The position numbers and the translations under genes are program-made. 64,000 nucleotides of DNA, taken from NCBI GenBank assembly GCA_002708825.1, contig PAPF01000039.1, forward strand, positions 1 through 64,000. Direction: 5' to 3'. This DNA comes from Phyllobacteriaceae bacterium (GTDB taxonomy: Bacteria > Pseudomonadota > Alphaproteobacteria > Rhizobiales > Rhizobiaceae). The notes beneath the pieces were generated by a model. It saw only the letters and a list, made by a program, of their open reading frames with translations. It made no database searches and was not told the DNA's origin. This document shows positions 32,608-40,580 of the stretch, piece after piece (the stretch's first letter is position 1; each line of letters starts with the position of its first letter).

Positions 32608-35277
32608 ATGGTGGCATTCACGTTTACGAATCAAACCGGCATGACGTTGCCCGATCCGGGTGTTTCATCGCAGGTCCTGACAGTCTACGGAACACTCGGG
32701 ACGGTAACCGGTGTCTCCGTCACGCTGATCGGGCTGCAGCATGGCTATTCCTCCGACCTCGACATGCTGCTCATGGCCCCGGGTGACGGCGTGCCGTTCG
32801 AGTTCTGGTCCGATATCGCCGTCAGCGACAACCTCGACGGCGACTACACCATCACGGACGGAGGGCCCGCCCTGCCAGGCGTCAGCGGCGGCCAGGACCA
32901 TCTCATTTCGCCTGGAACTTACCGGCCGACCGCCTACGGCGAAACGGAATCCCTCGCCAGCTTCGGTATCGCCGGATACGGAGGAATATTTTCCCCGATT
33001 ACCGGCGCGACATTTGCCACGTCCTTTGGCGGCATCGACGCCAATGGCGACTGGACGCTCTACATCGCCGACGACCGTTCCACCAATTCCGGTTCGCTCG
33101 ATGGCTGGCAACTGACGGTCATCACGGATTCCGACAGCGCCGACATCACCGGCACGTCCGGCAATGATGTCATCGCTGTCACGTCAAGCGGCGGCACCGG
33201 GTCCTGGACGATCAATGGCGGTCCGGCGGTGCAATTCTCGGACCTGACCGGCACGCTCGGCATTTCCGGCGGCGATGGGAACGACCTTGTCCAGGGTGGC
33301 GACGAAGACGACATCATCGATGGCGGCGCGGGATATGACACGTTTTATGGCGGCGCGGGCGACGACAGTTTCGATGCCGGCGCTGATGGCGGCCTCATGT
33401 ATGGCGGAGCAGGGGCTGACCGTTTCTATTTCCAGCCTCTCAATAGCGACGAACGCGCCTATGGCGGTGCAGGCGACGATGTCTTTGTGGTCCACAGGGA
33501 CGCGAGCCTGTCCACGACCGACGGGTTTTATGGTGGAGACGGTCAGGATACGCTCATCCTCAATAGCCCGGGGGGCTACATCATCGACTTCGTCGCCCAG
33601 GAAATCACGATCGTGTCTCTGGGGCCTGATCCGGTCATCGATTTCCAGGGCATCGAGGTTGTTTATGGAAGTTACCTCGACGAATGGTTCTACGGCGGCG
33701 ATGCGGCCGAAATCATGTATGGCGGCCACGGCTACCATGACTTCTATGGTGGCGGCGGTTTCGACGAGATGTACGGGGGAAGCGGATACGACTACTTCTA
33801 CGCGGGCGAAGATGGCGCGCTGATGTATGGCGGCGGCCTCGGGGATACCTTTTACCTCTATGGCGGCATCGAAAGCGAGATCGCGCATGGCGACGGGGAC
33901 TGGGATACGTTCCGCGTCTATGGCGGGATCAACGCCACGGATGCCTACTACGGCGGTGAAGAAAACAGGAATGGTGGCGATACGGTCTCGTTTTACGGAA
34001 CGCAGGCGCTGGTCATCGACAACCGCAACGACACCCTGAACCTGCGATATGGCGGCTTCGAAACGCCGATCGATTTCATGAGCTTCGAAATGGTGAGCGG
34101 CTCGGCCTATGGCGACGTCTTCTATGGAAGTGCTGCGCAGGAGCATTTCTTTGGTGGGGGCGGGAACGACTACCTGTATGGCGGCGGCGGCGGCGACGAC
34201 CTGGGAGAAGAACTCTATGGCGGCGCAGGCGATGACTTCCTCATGCTGGGTCCCTCTGGCGGTCTGGCCTATGGCGGCGAGGGTGCCGACACGCTGAACG
34301 GGCGCGGATTCTACCGCGGCCAGATGTTCTATGGCGATAGCGGCGATGACCTGTTCAATATCCAGGACGGTCTGGGCACCGGCAATGGCTACTATGGCGG
34401 AGAAGATGCCGACACGGCGATGTTTTTCGGCTCTACCGCCGTCGAGGTCGACCTGGCGGCGGGAACGGCGCGCGACCGTGGTACGTCGGCGTCTGTTGCC
34501 TTTCAGTCCATCGAGACGGTTCATGGCGGCGAGGGCGACGATTTTCTGGCCGGCAGCGCCGGTGCCGATACGCTTTACGGAAACAGCGGCAATGACAGCT
34601 TGTTCGGCTCGCCGGGCGCCGACAGCCTGTATGGCGGTGATGGCAATGACGTTGTCGCGGGTGGCGCCGATGCCGATGTTCTGGATGGCGGAAGCGGTTT
34701 CGACCTCTTGAGCTATGTCGGTTCCGATGCGGCCGTTGAAATCCACCTGGGTCATGAAACAGCCTCGGGCGGGCACGCAGCGGGCGATGTCATTTCCGGT
34801 TTCGAGAATGTCGTCGGCTCGGCCCATGGCGACCGGCTGATCGGCTCGGCCCAGGTCAATTTGCTGGACGGACGGGACGGCGACGACCTCCTCCTCGGAA
34901 ACAACGGCAATGACACGCTGATCGGCGGGCAGGGACGTGACGTCCTGCATGGCGGCAATCATGCCGACACCTTCGTCTATCGCGCGCTGTCCGATTCGGG
35001 CGCGCTCTATGCCGGCCGCGACCGCATCCAGGATTTCCTTTCGGGCACGGATGTCGTCGACCTGTCGGCGATCGACGCCGATACCGGAACGGCGGGCGAC
35101 CAGGCGTTCACCCTTGTGGACGGGGCCTTTACCGGTGCGGCCGGTCAATTGCGTATCTGGGAAGCCGGCGGCCTCACCTTCATCGAGGGCGATGTCGACG
35201 GCAACGGCCATGCCGATTTCCGCATCGAACTGCTGGGCACGGGCCTCGGCATCGGGGCGGGCGACTTCGTTCTCTAG
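32608..35277 (+). CDS. RTX-type secreted protein with N-terminal P-domain-like region
   Basis: An 889-residue secreted protein. Residues 1-175 resemble the P-domain of proprotein convertases: GVSVTLIGLQHGYSSDLDML early and NGDWTLYIADD ... LDGWQLTV at the end. No protease domain accompanies it. The middle carries degenerate copies of the tyrosine-rich super-repeat (INATDAYYGG, LNLRYGGFE), relating it to the two proteins at 19.7-24.8 kb, followed by classical GGxGxD turns. The C-terminal 200 residues are the common export module, ending in AGDFVL. Start at 32608 with a GGATGCGG-like site, 59 bases after the previous RTX gene. Confidence 0.85.
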   Translation: MVAFTFTNQTGMTLPDPGVSSQVLTVYGTLGTVTGVSVTLIGLQHGYSSDLDMLLMAPGDGVPFEFWSDIAVSDNLDGDYTITDGGPALPGVSGGQDHLISPGTYRPTAYGETESLASFGIAGYGGIFSPITGATFATSFGGIDANGDWTLYIADDRSTNSGSLDGWQLTVITDSDSADITGTSGNDVIAVTSSGGTGSWTINGGPAVQFSDLTGTLGISGGDGNDLVQGGDEDDIIDGGAGYDTFYGGAGDDSFDAGADGGLMYGGAGADRFYFQPLNSDERAYGGAGDDVFVVHRDASLSTTDGFYGGDGQDTLILNSPGGYIIDFVAQEITIVSLGPDPVIDFQGIEVVYGSYLDEWFYGGDAAEIMYGGHGYHDFYGGGGFDEMYGGSGYDYFYAGEDGALMYGGGLGDTFYLYGGIESEIAHGDGDWDTFRVYGGINATDAYYGGEENRNGGDTVSFYGTQALVIDNRNDTLNLRYGGFETPIDFMSFEMVSGSAYGDVFYGSAAQEHFFGGGGNDYLYGGGGGDDLGEELYGGAGDDFLMLGPSGGLAYGGEGADTLNGRGFYRGQMFYGDSGDDLFNIQDGLGTGNGYYGGEDADTAMFFGSTAVEVDLAAGTARDRGTSASVAFQSIETVHGGEGDDFLAGSAGADTLYGNSGNDSLFGSPGADSLYGGDGNDVVAGGADADVLDGGSGFDLLSYVGSDAAVEIHLGHETASGGHAAGDVISGFENVVGSAHGDRLIGSAQVNLLDGRDGDDLLLGNNGNDTLIGGQGRDVLHGGNHADTFVYRALSDSGALYAGRDRIQDFLSGTDVVDLSAIDADTGTAGDQAFTLVDGAFTGAAGQLRIWEAGGLTFIEGDVDGNGHADFRIELLGTGLGIGAGDFVL

Positions 35278-35419
35278 GCCGCGGTTTCCTGCCTTTGCAA
35301 GGATGCTGAAACAAGTTTGCTTGCCGGGCCGCCGGTGTTAAGAGGCAGGTCGCTTGAAGCGCGGCCGTTTGTCCGCTCCCCCGTGCGATGCGGGGAAGGG
35401 AGGCGGCGAGGATCAGCGA

Positions 35420-35435
35420 ATGGTAAATTTGCCAT
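35420..35435. promoter_or_regulatory. Near-perfect palindrome upstream of cysD
   Basis: ATGGTAAATTTGCCAT is a 16-base palindrome with one mismatched pair. It lies about 140 bases before cysD in the AT-rich part of the gap. The shape fits a dimeric regulator site for sulfur control, but which regulator is unknown. Confidence 0.5.
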
Positions 35436-35469
35436 AGAAGGGTAATTTTTCGCAGGCTTGGCTGTATTG

Positions 35470-35490
35470 GCGCAAGGGAATTTCTTGCGC
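35470..35490 (+). promoter_or_regulatory. Inverted repeat upstream of cysD
   Basis: GCGCAAG at 35470-35476 and CTTGCGC at 35484-35490 form a perfect 7-base inverted repeat around GGAATTT. It lies about 90 bases before cysD and could be an operator or a leader hairpin. Confidence 0.4.
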
Positions 35491-35577
35491 AGTGCAGCAT
35501 GGACTGCGAAATGGAGGTCAATCCGGGCCGAGGCCTGGCGCCGCCATCATGCCGAACAAATCTGCTCAGGAAAAAAC

Positions 35578-36483
35578 ATGACGAGACCGATGACCCATCT
35601 GGAAAAGCTGGAGGCCGAGGCCATCCACATTTTCCGCGAGGTCGCCGCGACCTTCTCCAAGCCGGTCATGCTCTATTCGATCGGCAAGGATTCATCCGTG
35701 ATGCTGCATCTCGCGATGAAGGCCTTCTACCCTGCCAAGCCGCCATTCCCGTTCCTGCACGTCGATACGGGCTGGAAATTCCGCGAAATGATCGCCTTTC
35801 GCGACAGGATGGCCAGCGAACTCGGTTTCGACCTGCTGGTTCACACCAACCAGGATGGCGTGCGCGAGGGTGTCGGACCGTTCACCCACGGCTCCAGCGC
35901 CCATACCCACATCATGAAGACCGTCGCGCTGCGCCAGGCGCTGGACAAGTACGGCTTCGATGCCGCCTTTGGCGGCGCCAGGCGTGACGAGGAGAAGTCC
36001 CGCGCCAAGGAGCGGATCTTTTCCTTCCGCAATGCGAGCCATGGCTGGGACCCGAAGAACCAGCGCCCGGAAATGTGGAAGATCTACAACACGCGCGTCG
36101 GGCAGGGCGAATCCATCCGCGTCTTCCCGTTGTCCAACTGGACCGAGCTGGATATCTGGCAGTACATCTACCAGGAAAACATCCCCATCGTTCCGCTTTA
36201 CTTCGCCGCCCGGCGGCCGGTCGTCGAACGCGACGGCATGCTCATCATGAAGGATGACGACCGCATGGAACTCAGGCCGGAGGAGACGCTGGAGGACCGT
36301 TTGGTCAGGTTCCGGACGCTGGGATGCTATCCGCTCACCGGCGCACTGGAGTCCGGGGCGGATACGCTGGAGGCGATCATCAAGGAAATGCTGATCGCAC
36401 GCACCTCCGAACGCCAGGGCCGCCTGATCGACCATGACGAATCCGGCTCGATGGAAAAGAAGAAGCGCGAAGGCTATTTCTGA
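35578..36483 (+). CDS. cysD: Sulfate adenylyltransferase subunit 2
   Basis: A 301-residue PP-loop ATPase that makes adenosine 5'-phosphosulfate (APS) from ATP and sulfate together with the CysN part of the next protein. The pyrophosphate-binding loop is [12 protein letters not shown], followed by [13 protein letters not shown] and [15 protein letters not shown], all diagnostic. The C-terminus REGYF is typical. The ATG at 35578 follows AGGAAAAA and gives normal length. Its stop overlaps the cysNC start by one base (TGATG). Two inverted repeats upstream suggest regulation. Confidence 0.97.
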   Translation: MTRPMTHLEKLEAEAIHIFREVAATFSKPVMLYSIGKDSSVMLHLAMKAFYPAKPPFPFLHVDTGWKFREMIAFRDRMASELGFDLLVHTNQDGVREGVGPFTHGSSAHTHIMKTVALRQALDKYGFDAAFGGARRDEEKSRAKERIFSFRNASHGWDPKNQRPEMWKIYNTRVGQGESIRVFPLSNWTELDIWQYIYQENIPIVPLYFAARRPVVERDGMLIMKDDDRMELRPEETLEDRLVRFRTLGCYPLTGALESGADTLEAIIKEMLIARTSERQGRLIDHDESGSMEKKKREGYF

Positions 36484-38396
36484 TGACCGTCAATCCCCAA
36501 TCCCTTTCGCCCGATCAGATCGCCGAGGACGTACGCGCCTTCCTGGCCGAGCAGGAGCAGAAGTCGCTGTTGCGCTTCCTGACCTGCGGTTCCGTCGATG
36601 ACGGCAAGTCGACGCTGATCGGCCGGCTTCTCTATGACACCAAGCTGATCTTCGAGGACCAGCTTGCCGCGCTGGAACGCGATTCGCGCAAGCACGGCAC
36701 GGTGGGCGAGGACATCGATTTCGCGCTGCTCGTCGACGGGCTGGAAGCCGAGCGCGAGCAGGGCATCACCATCGATGTCGCCTACCGTTTCTTCGCCACG
36801 TCGAAACGCAAGTTCATCGTGGCCGACACGCCCGGCCACGAGCAGTATACGCGCAACATGGCGACCGGCGCCTCGACGGCCGACGTCGCCGTGGTGCTGA
36901 TCGATGCCCGCAAGGGCGTCCTGCAGCAGACGCGCCGGCACTCCTTCATCGCCTCGCTGCTCGGCATCAGGCAGATCGTGCTGGCGGTCAACAAGATCGA
37001 CCTGATGGACCACGACCAGGCGGTCTTCGACCGGATCGTTGCCGACTATCGCGCCTTTTCTGCCACGCTCGGTTTCGAGGGCATCCAGGCGATCCCCATG
37101 TCGGCGCGCTTCGGCGACAATGTCACCATGAAATCCGAGCGGATGGCCTGGTATGACGGGCCGACGCTGCTTGAGTATCTGGAAACCGTGAAGGTGGATG
37201 ACGGCCTTGCGGGCAAGCCTTTCCGCTTCCCTGTCCAGTATGTCAACCGGCCCGATCTCGACTTCCGCGGCTTCTGCGGCACGGTGGCCTCCGGCCTTGT
37301 CAGGAAGGGCGATTCCGTGGTCGTCGCCAAGTCCGGCAAGCCCTCCAGGGTCAAGCGCATCGTCACCATGACAGGCGACCTGGAGGAAGCCCAGGCCGGC
37401 CAGGCGGTCACGCTCGTGCTGGAAGACGAGATCGAGGTGTCGCGGGGCAACATGCTCGTGGCGCCTGAGCACCGCCCGGATGTCGCCGACCAGTTCGAGG
37501 CGCGGCTTGTCTGGTTCGACGACAATGCGATGATTCCCGGCCGGTCCTATATCCTGCGCACCGAATGCGACCAGGCGCCGGCCACGATCACGGCGCTCAA
37601 GCACCGCATCGATGTCAACACGTTTGCGCACGAGGCGGCCAAGCACCTCGACCTGAACGAGGTCGGCGTGGTGAACATCTCCGCCCAGACGCCCTTTGCC
37701 TTCGATGCCTATGCGGCCAACCGGGTGACGGGCGCCTTCGTGCTGATCGACCGGCTGAGCAACGCCACGGTCGGCGCCGGCATGATCACGCATCCCTTGC
37801 GCCGGGCCATGAACGTGCACTGGCAGGCGCTGGATGTGAACAAGAAGGCACGCGCCGAGCAGAAGCACCAGAAGCCGGCCGTGCTCTGGTTCACCGGCCT
37901 GTCGGGTTCGGGCAAGTCCACCGTGGCGAACCTTCTGGAAAAGCGCCTGCATGCCGATGGCCGGCATACCTACATCCTGGATGGCGACAATGTCCGCCAC
38001 GGCCTGAACCGTGATCTGGGCTTCACCGAGGACGACCGCGTCGAGAACATCCGCCGCGTCGGCGAGGTGTCCCGCCTCATGGTGGATGCGGGTCTCATCG
38101 TCCTGGTTTCCTTCATCTCGCCCTTCCGGGCGGAGCGCCGCATGGTGCGCGAGATGATGGGCGAGGGCGAGTTCGTCGAGATCTTCGTCGACACGCCCTT
38201 CGAGGAATGCGCCCGCCGCGATCCCAAGGGCCTTTACGCCAAGGCGCTCAAGGGTGAGATCAAGAACTTCACCGGCGTGGATTCTCCCTATGAGGAACCG
38301 CAGAACGCCGACATCCACCTCAAGACCGTCGGCCTTACGCCCGAGGAACTGGCCGACGAGATCGAAAGCTGGCTGAAGGAGCGTGGCTATTGCTGA
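36483..38396 (+). CDS. cysNC: Bifunctional sulfate adenylyltransferase subunit 1 / APS kinase
   Basis: A 637-residue fusion (NodQ-like). The N-terminal part is the GTPase subunit of ATP sulfurylase: [25 protein letters not shown] and NKIDLMD. The C-terminal 190 residues are APS kinase: [18 protein letters not shown] and [15 protein letters not shown]. Together with CysD it makes PAPS, the sulfate donor for sulfotransferases and for cysteine synthesis. No PAPS reductase is visible in the window, whereas three sulfotransferase-like genes are, which favours a donor role for sulfation. The frame overlaps cysD by one base and cysQ by seven. Confidence 0.96.
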   Translation: MTVNPQSLSPDQIAEDVRAFLAEQEQKSLLRFLTCGSVDDGKSTLIGRLLYDTKLIFEDQLAALERDSRKHGTVGEDIDFALLVDGLEAEREQGITIDVAYRFFATSKRKFIVADTPGHEQYTRNMATGASTADVAVVLIDARKGVLQQTRRHSFIASLLGIRQIVLAVNKIDLMDHDQAVFDRIVADYRAFSATLGFEGIQAIPMSARFGDNVTMKSERMAWYDGPTLLEYLETVKVDDGLAGKPFRFPVQYVNRPDLDFRGFCGTVASGLVRKGDSVVVAKSGKPSRVKRIVTMTGDLEEAQAGQAVTLVLEDEIEVSRGNMLVAPEHRPDVADQFEARLVWFDDNAMIPGRSYILRTECDQAPATITALKHRIDVNTFAHEAAKHLDLNEVGVVNISAQTPFAFDAYAANRVTGAFVLIDRLSNATVGAGMITHPLRRAMNVHWQALDVNKKARAEQKHQKPAVLWFTGLSGSGKSTVANLLEKRLHADGRHTYILDGDNVRHGLNRDLGFTEDDRVENIRRVGEVSRLMVDAGLIVLVSFISPFRAERRMVREMMGEGEFVEIFVDTPFEECARRDPKGLYAKALKGEIKNFTGVDSPYEEPQNADIHLKTVGLTPEELADEIESWLKERGYC

Positions 38397-39232
38397 ATGA
38401 CCTGAAGACGGCGGGCATTGCCGATCCGGCAGCCATGCTTTCGGTGTTCGAGGCTCTGGCGCTGGCCGCCGGTGCCGAGATCATGGATGTTCGCGGCAAG
38501 GGCGTCACGGCTGAAACGAAGGCCGACGCCTCCCCGGTCACCGAAGCCGACAGGCGCGCCGAGGCCGTGATCCTGAAGGGGCTGGCACAGTCTTTCCCGC
38601 ACATCCCTGTCATCGCCGAGGAGGAGGTCTCCGCCGGGCGGGTGCCGGCAATCGGCGACGGCCCGTTCATCCTGGTCGATCCGCTCGACGGCACGAAGGA
38701 ATTCGTCGGCGGCAAGACCGATTTCACGGTCAATATCGCCCTGGTCGCCGGTGGCGTGCCGCTGGTCGGCGTGGTCTATGCCCCGGCGCGCGGCCGCATG
38801 TGGACGGGCAGGCCCGGCCATGCGGAGACCGCAACTGTCGAGGGCGGAAAGGCCGGCGCGCGGCACGCGATTTCAGGCGCGTCCTGTCCGGACCGCGTTC
38901 GCATGGTCGCTTCCAAGTCCCACCGGACACCTGAAACCGATGCCTTCATCGCCCGTCATGGCGATTGCGAGACGGTCTCTGTCGGTTCGTCCCTGAAGTT
39001 CTGCCTGCTGGCTGACGGCTCCGCGGACATCTATCCGCGTTTCGGCCGCACGATGGAATGGGACACGGCGGCCGGTGATGCGGTACTGCGCGCCGCCGGA
39101 GGGACCGTCCTGCGCGCCGACGGCGCTCCGCTCGCCTATGGCAAGCGCAATCAGGCGGACGACAGCGACTTCGCAAACCCGCACTTCATCGCCGCGTCCG
39201 CGCAGGCCCGCGACCGGCTTACTCTTCCCTGA
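38390..39232 (+). CDS. cysQ: 3'(2'),5'-bisphosphate nucleotidase
   Basis: A 280-residue inositol-monophosphatase-fold enzyme that hydrolyses PAP, the by-product of sulfotransferases, and may also control PAPS. The metal-binding motif is [10 protein letters not shown] with the upstream AEEE, and the C-terminal signature [16 protein letters not shown] is intact. The most likely start is the TTG at 38390, overlapping cysNC by 7 bases; an in-frame ATG at 38435 would remove 15 residues of the first helix. It is the third gene of the operon and overlaps the convergent prsE-like gene by 14 bases. Confidence 0.93.
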   Translation: MLNDLKTAGIADPAAMLSVFEALALAAGAEIMDVRGKGVTAETKADASPVTEADRRAEAVILKGLAQSFPHIPVIAEEEVSAGRVPAIGDGPFILVDPLDGTKEFVGGKTDFTVNIALVAGGVPLVGVVYAPARGRMWTGRPGHAETATVEGGKAGARHAISGASCPDRVRMVASKSHRTPETDAFIARHGDCETVSVGSSLKFCLLADGSADIYPRFGRTMEWDTAAGDAVLRAAGGTVLRADGAPLAYGKRNQADDSDFANPHFIAASAQARDRLTLP

Positions 39233-40580
39233 AGGCGCGGTTGATGGAGTCGAGCAACGGCTTGACGAGATATTCCGCGAACGTACGGGAATCGGTTCCG
39301 ATGAAGGCTTCCACCGGCATACCGGGATAGACCTGCTCCTGGTAAAGGTCGTCGGCCGCCTCGTCATCGATCTTCAGGCGCGCGACGAAGAAGGAAACTT
39401 CCTGCGCCTTGTCGGTGATGCGGTCTGCCGAGAGATAGACGACTTTCGCCGGATATTCCGGTGTCGTGCGTGAATTCAGGCCCGAGAAGCGCAGCACCGC
39501 CTCCTGGCCGATATGCAGGTTGTCGATGTCGCGCGGGTTGATCTGCGTCTCGACGATCAGTTCTTCCGTCGTCGGCAGGATTTCCATGATCGGGTTTCCC
39601 GGCGCGATGACGGTGCCCGGCGCATTGACCAGCTTGCGGACGACGATGCCGTCGATATTGGAACGGATGATCGTGCGTTCCAGAACGTCGCGGGCCGCGA
39701 GGATCTGCTCCAGGATGTCGCCGAGCTTCAGGCGTGCCTCCGTCAGTTCCGTGACGGCGGTCTCCACGCGCTGGCTGTTCAACCGTTCGAGCTGTTCCTG
39801 CGCTTCCACGACCTGGATGCGGGTCCGGGCCAGTTGCGATTCCATGTCGCCCTGGCGTCCCGCGAGATCGGCCTCGGTCCTGAGCAGCGCGGTATATTCG
39901 GAGCGGTTGGTCAATCCCCGGTCGAGCAGGCGCTTCTTTCGCTCCATTTCGTCCGAAACGACGGCAGCCTGGTCGGCCAGCGCCTTTTTCTGTGCATTGA
40001 GGCCGGTCTCGTTGGCTTCGAGCGCGATCTTGCGCTGCCGGATGATGTTGAGTTCGGTGTGATGCCGGCCGAGCCTGGCCTCGAACTGGCTCCGCTGCTC
40101 GCGCATTGCCTGTTCGAAATTCTCGTTGCCGGCCAGCGGGTGGCCTTCGGGGACCAGGACCTCAATCCTGTTGTCGCGCTCGGCTTCCAGCCGCAGGATT
40201 TGCGCCTGAAGGCCGGCCGACTGCTTTTCAAGCCTGTTCAGGTTCACCGTGGCCAGCGTGTCGTCAAGCCGGAGGAGCGGTTGGCCGGCCGAGACACGGT
40301 CGCCTTCCTTGACGGCGATATCGCTGACAATGCCGCCCTCAAGGTGCTGGATGACGACGTTCTGGCCCGCTGCCGCGACAACGCCGGGTGCGATGACGGC
40401 GCCGCTCAGCGGTGCGGTGACGGCCCATACGCCGAACGTCCCCGCGAGCACCGCGATGGCAATGTAACCGGCATGCACGAGCGATCCGCTCGACCGGTTG
40501 ACCGCACGCGTCCAGGCCGTTCCCCGTTCACCCTCTTCCTGGTCGGTGGCGGCCGTGATGGTTCCCGGATGCGCGTTCAT
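39219..40580 (-). CDS. Type I secretion membrane fusion protein (HlyD/PrsE family)
   Basis: A 453-residue inner-membrane adaptor. A single transmembrane helix lies near residues 33-55 (AGYIAIAVLAGTFGVWAVTA), followed by a biotinyl-like hybrid segment (VVAAAGQNVVIQHLEGGIV), a long coiled-coil hairpin rich in Glu, Leu and Arg, and a C-terminal barrel region (YPGMPVEAFI). It links the ABC transporter to an outer-membrane TolC-type channel, which is not encoded in the window. Its start overlaps the stop of the ABC gene as ATGA. It should export the RTX proteins encoded next door. Confidence 0.93.
   Translation of the reverse strand: MNAHPGTITAATDQEEGERGTAWTRAVNRSSGSLVHAGYIAIAVLAGTFGVWAVTAPLSGAVIAPGVVAAAGQNVVIQHLEGGIVSDIAVKEGDRVSAGQPLLRLDDTLATVNLNRLEKQSAGLQAQILRLEAERDNRIEVLVPEGHPLAGNENFEQAMREQRSQFEARLGRHHTELNIIRQRKIALEANETGLNAQKKALADQAAVVSDEMERKKRLLDRGLTNRSEYTALLRTEADLAGRQGDMESQLARTRIQVVEAQEQLERLNSQRVETAVTELTEARLKLGDILEQILAARDVLERTIIRSNIDGIVVRKLVNAPGTVIAPGNPIMEILPTTEELIVETQINPRDIDNLHIGQEAVLRFSGLNSRTTPEYPAKVVYLSADRITDKAQEVSFFVARLKIDDEAADDLYQEQVYPGMPVEAFIGTDSRTFAEYLVKPLLDSINRAFREE

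Larger units (their letters stand above)
35278..35577. other. Upstream region of cysD with two inverted repeats
   Basis: A 300-base gap between the last RTX gene and cysD. It contains two inverted repeats (35420-35435 and 35470-35490) in or near an AT-rich stretch, which should be the promoter region of the sulfate-activation operon. The cysD frame is open upstream of 35578, but that stretch is not family-like. No terminator with a T-run is visible after the RTX gene. Confidence 0.5.

Noticed and set aside
19704-35277. RTX haemolysin or toxin genes
   Set aside because: There is no pore-forming region, no acyltransferase activator (HlyC type) and no catalytic domain. Secreted adhesion or matrix proteins fit better.
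35470-35490. A riboswitch or terminator in the cysD leader
   Set aside because: Only a 7-base stem without a T-run or wider conserved fold is visible, so I list it as an inverted repeat only.
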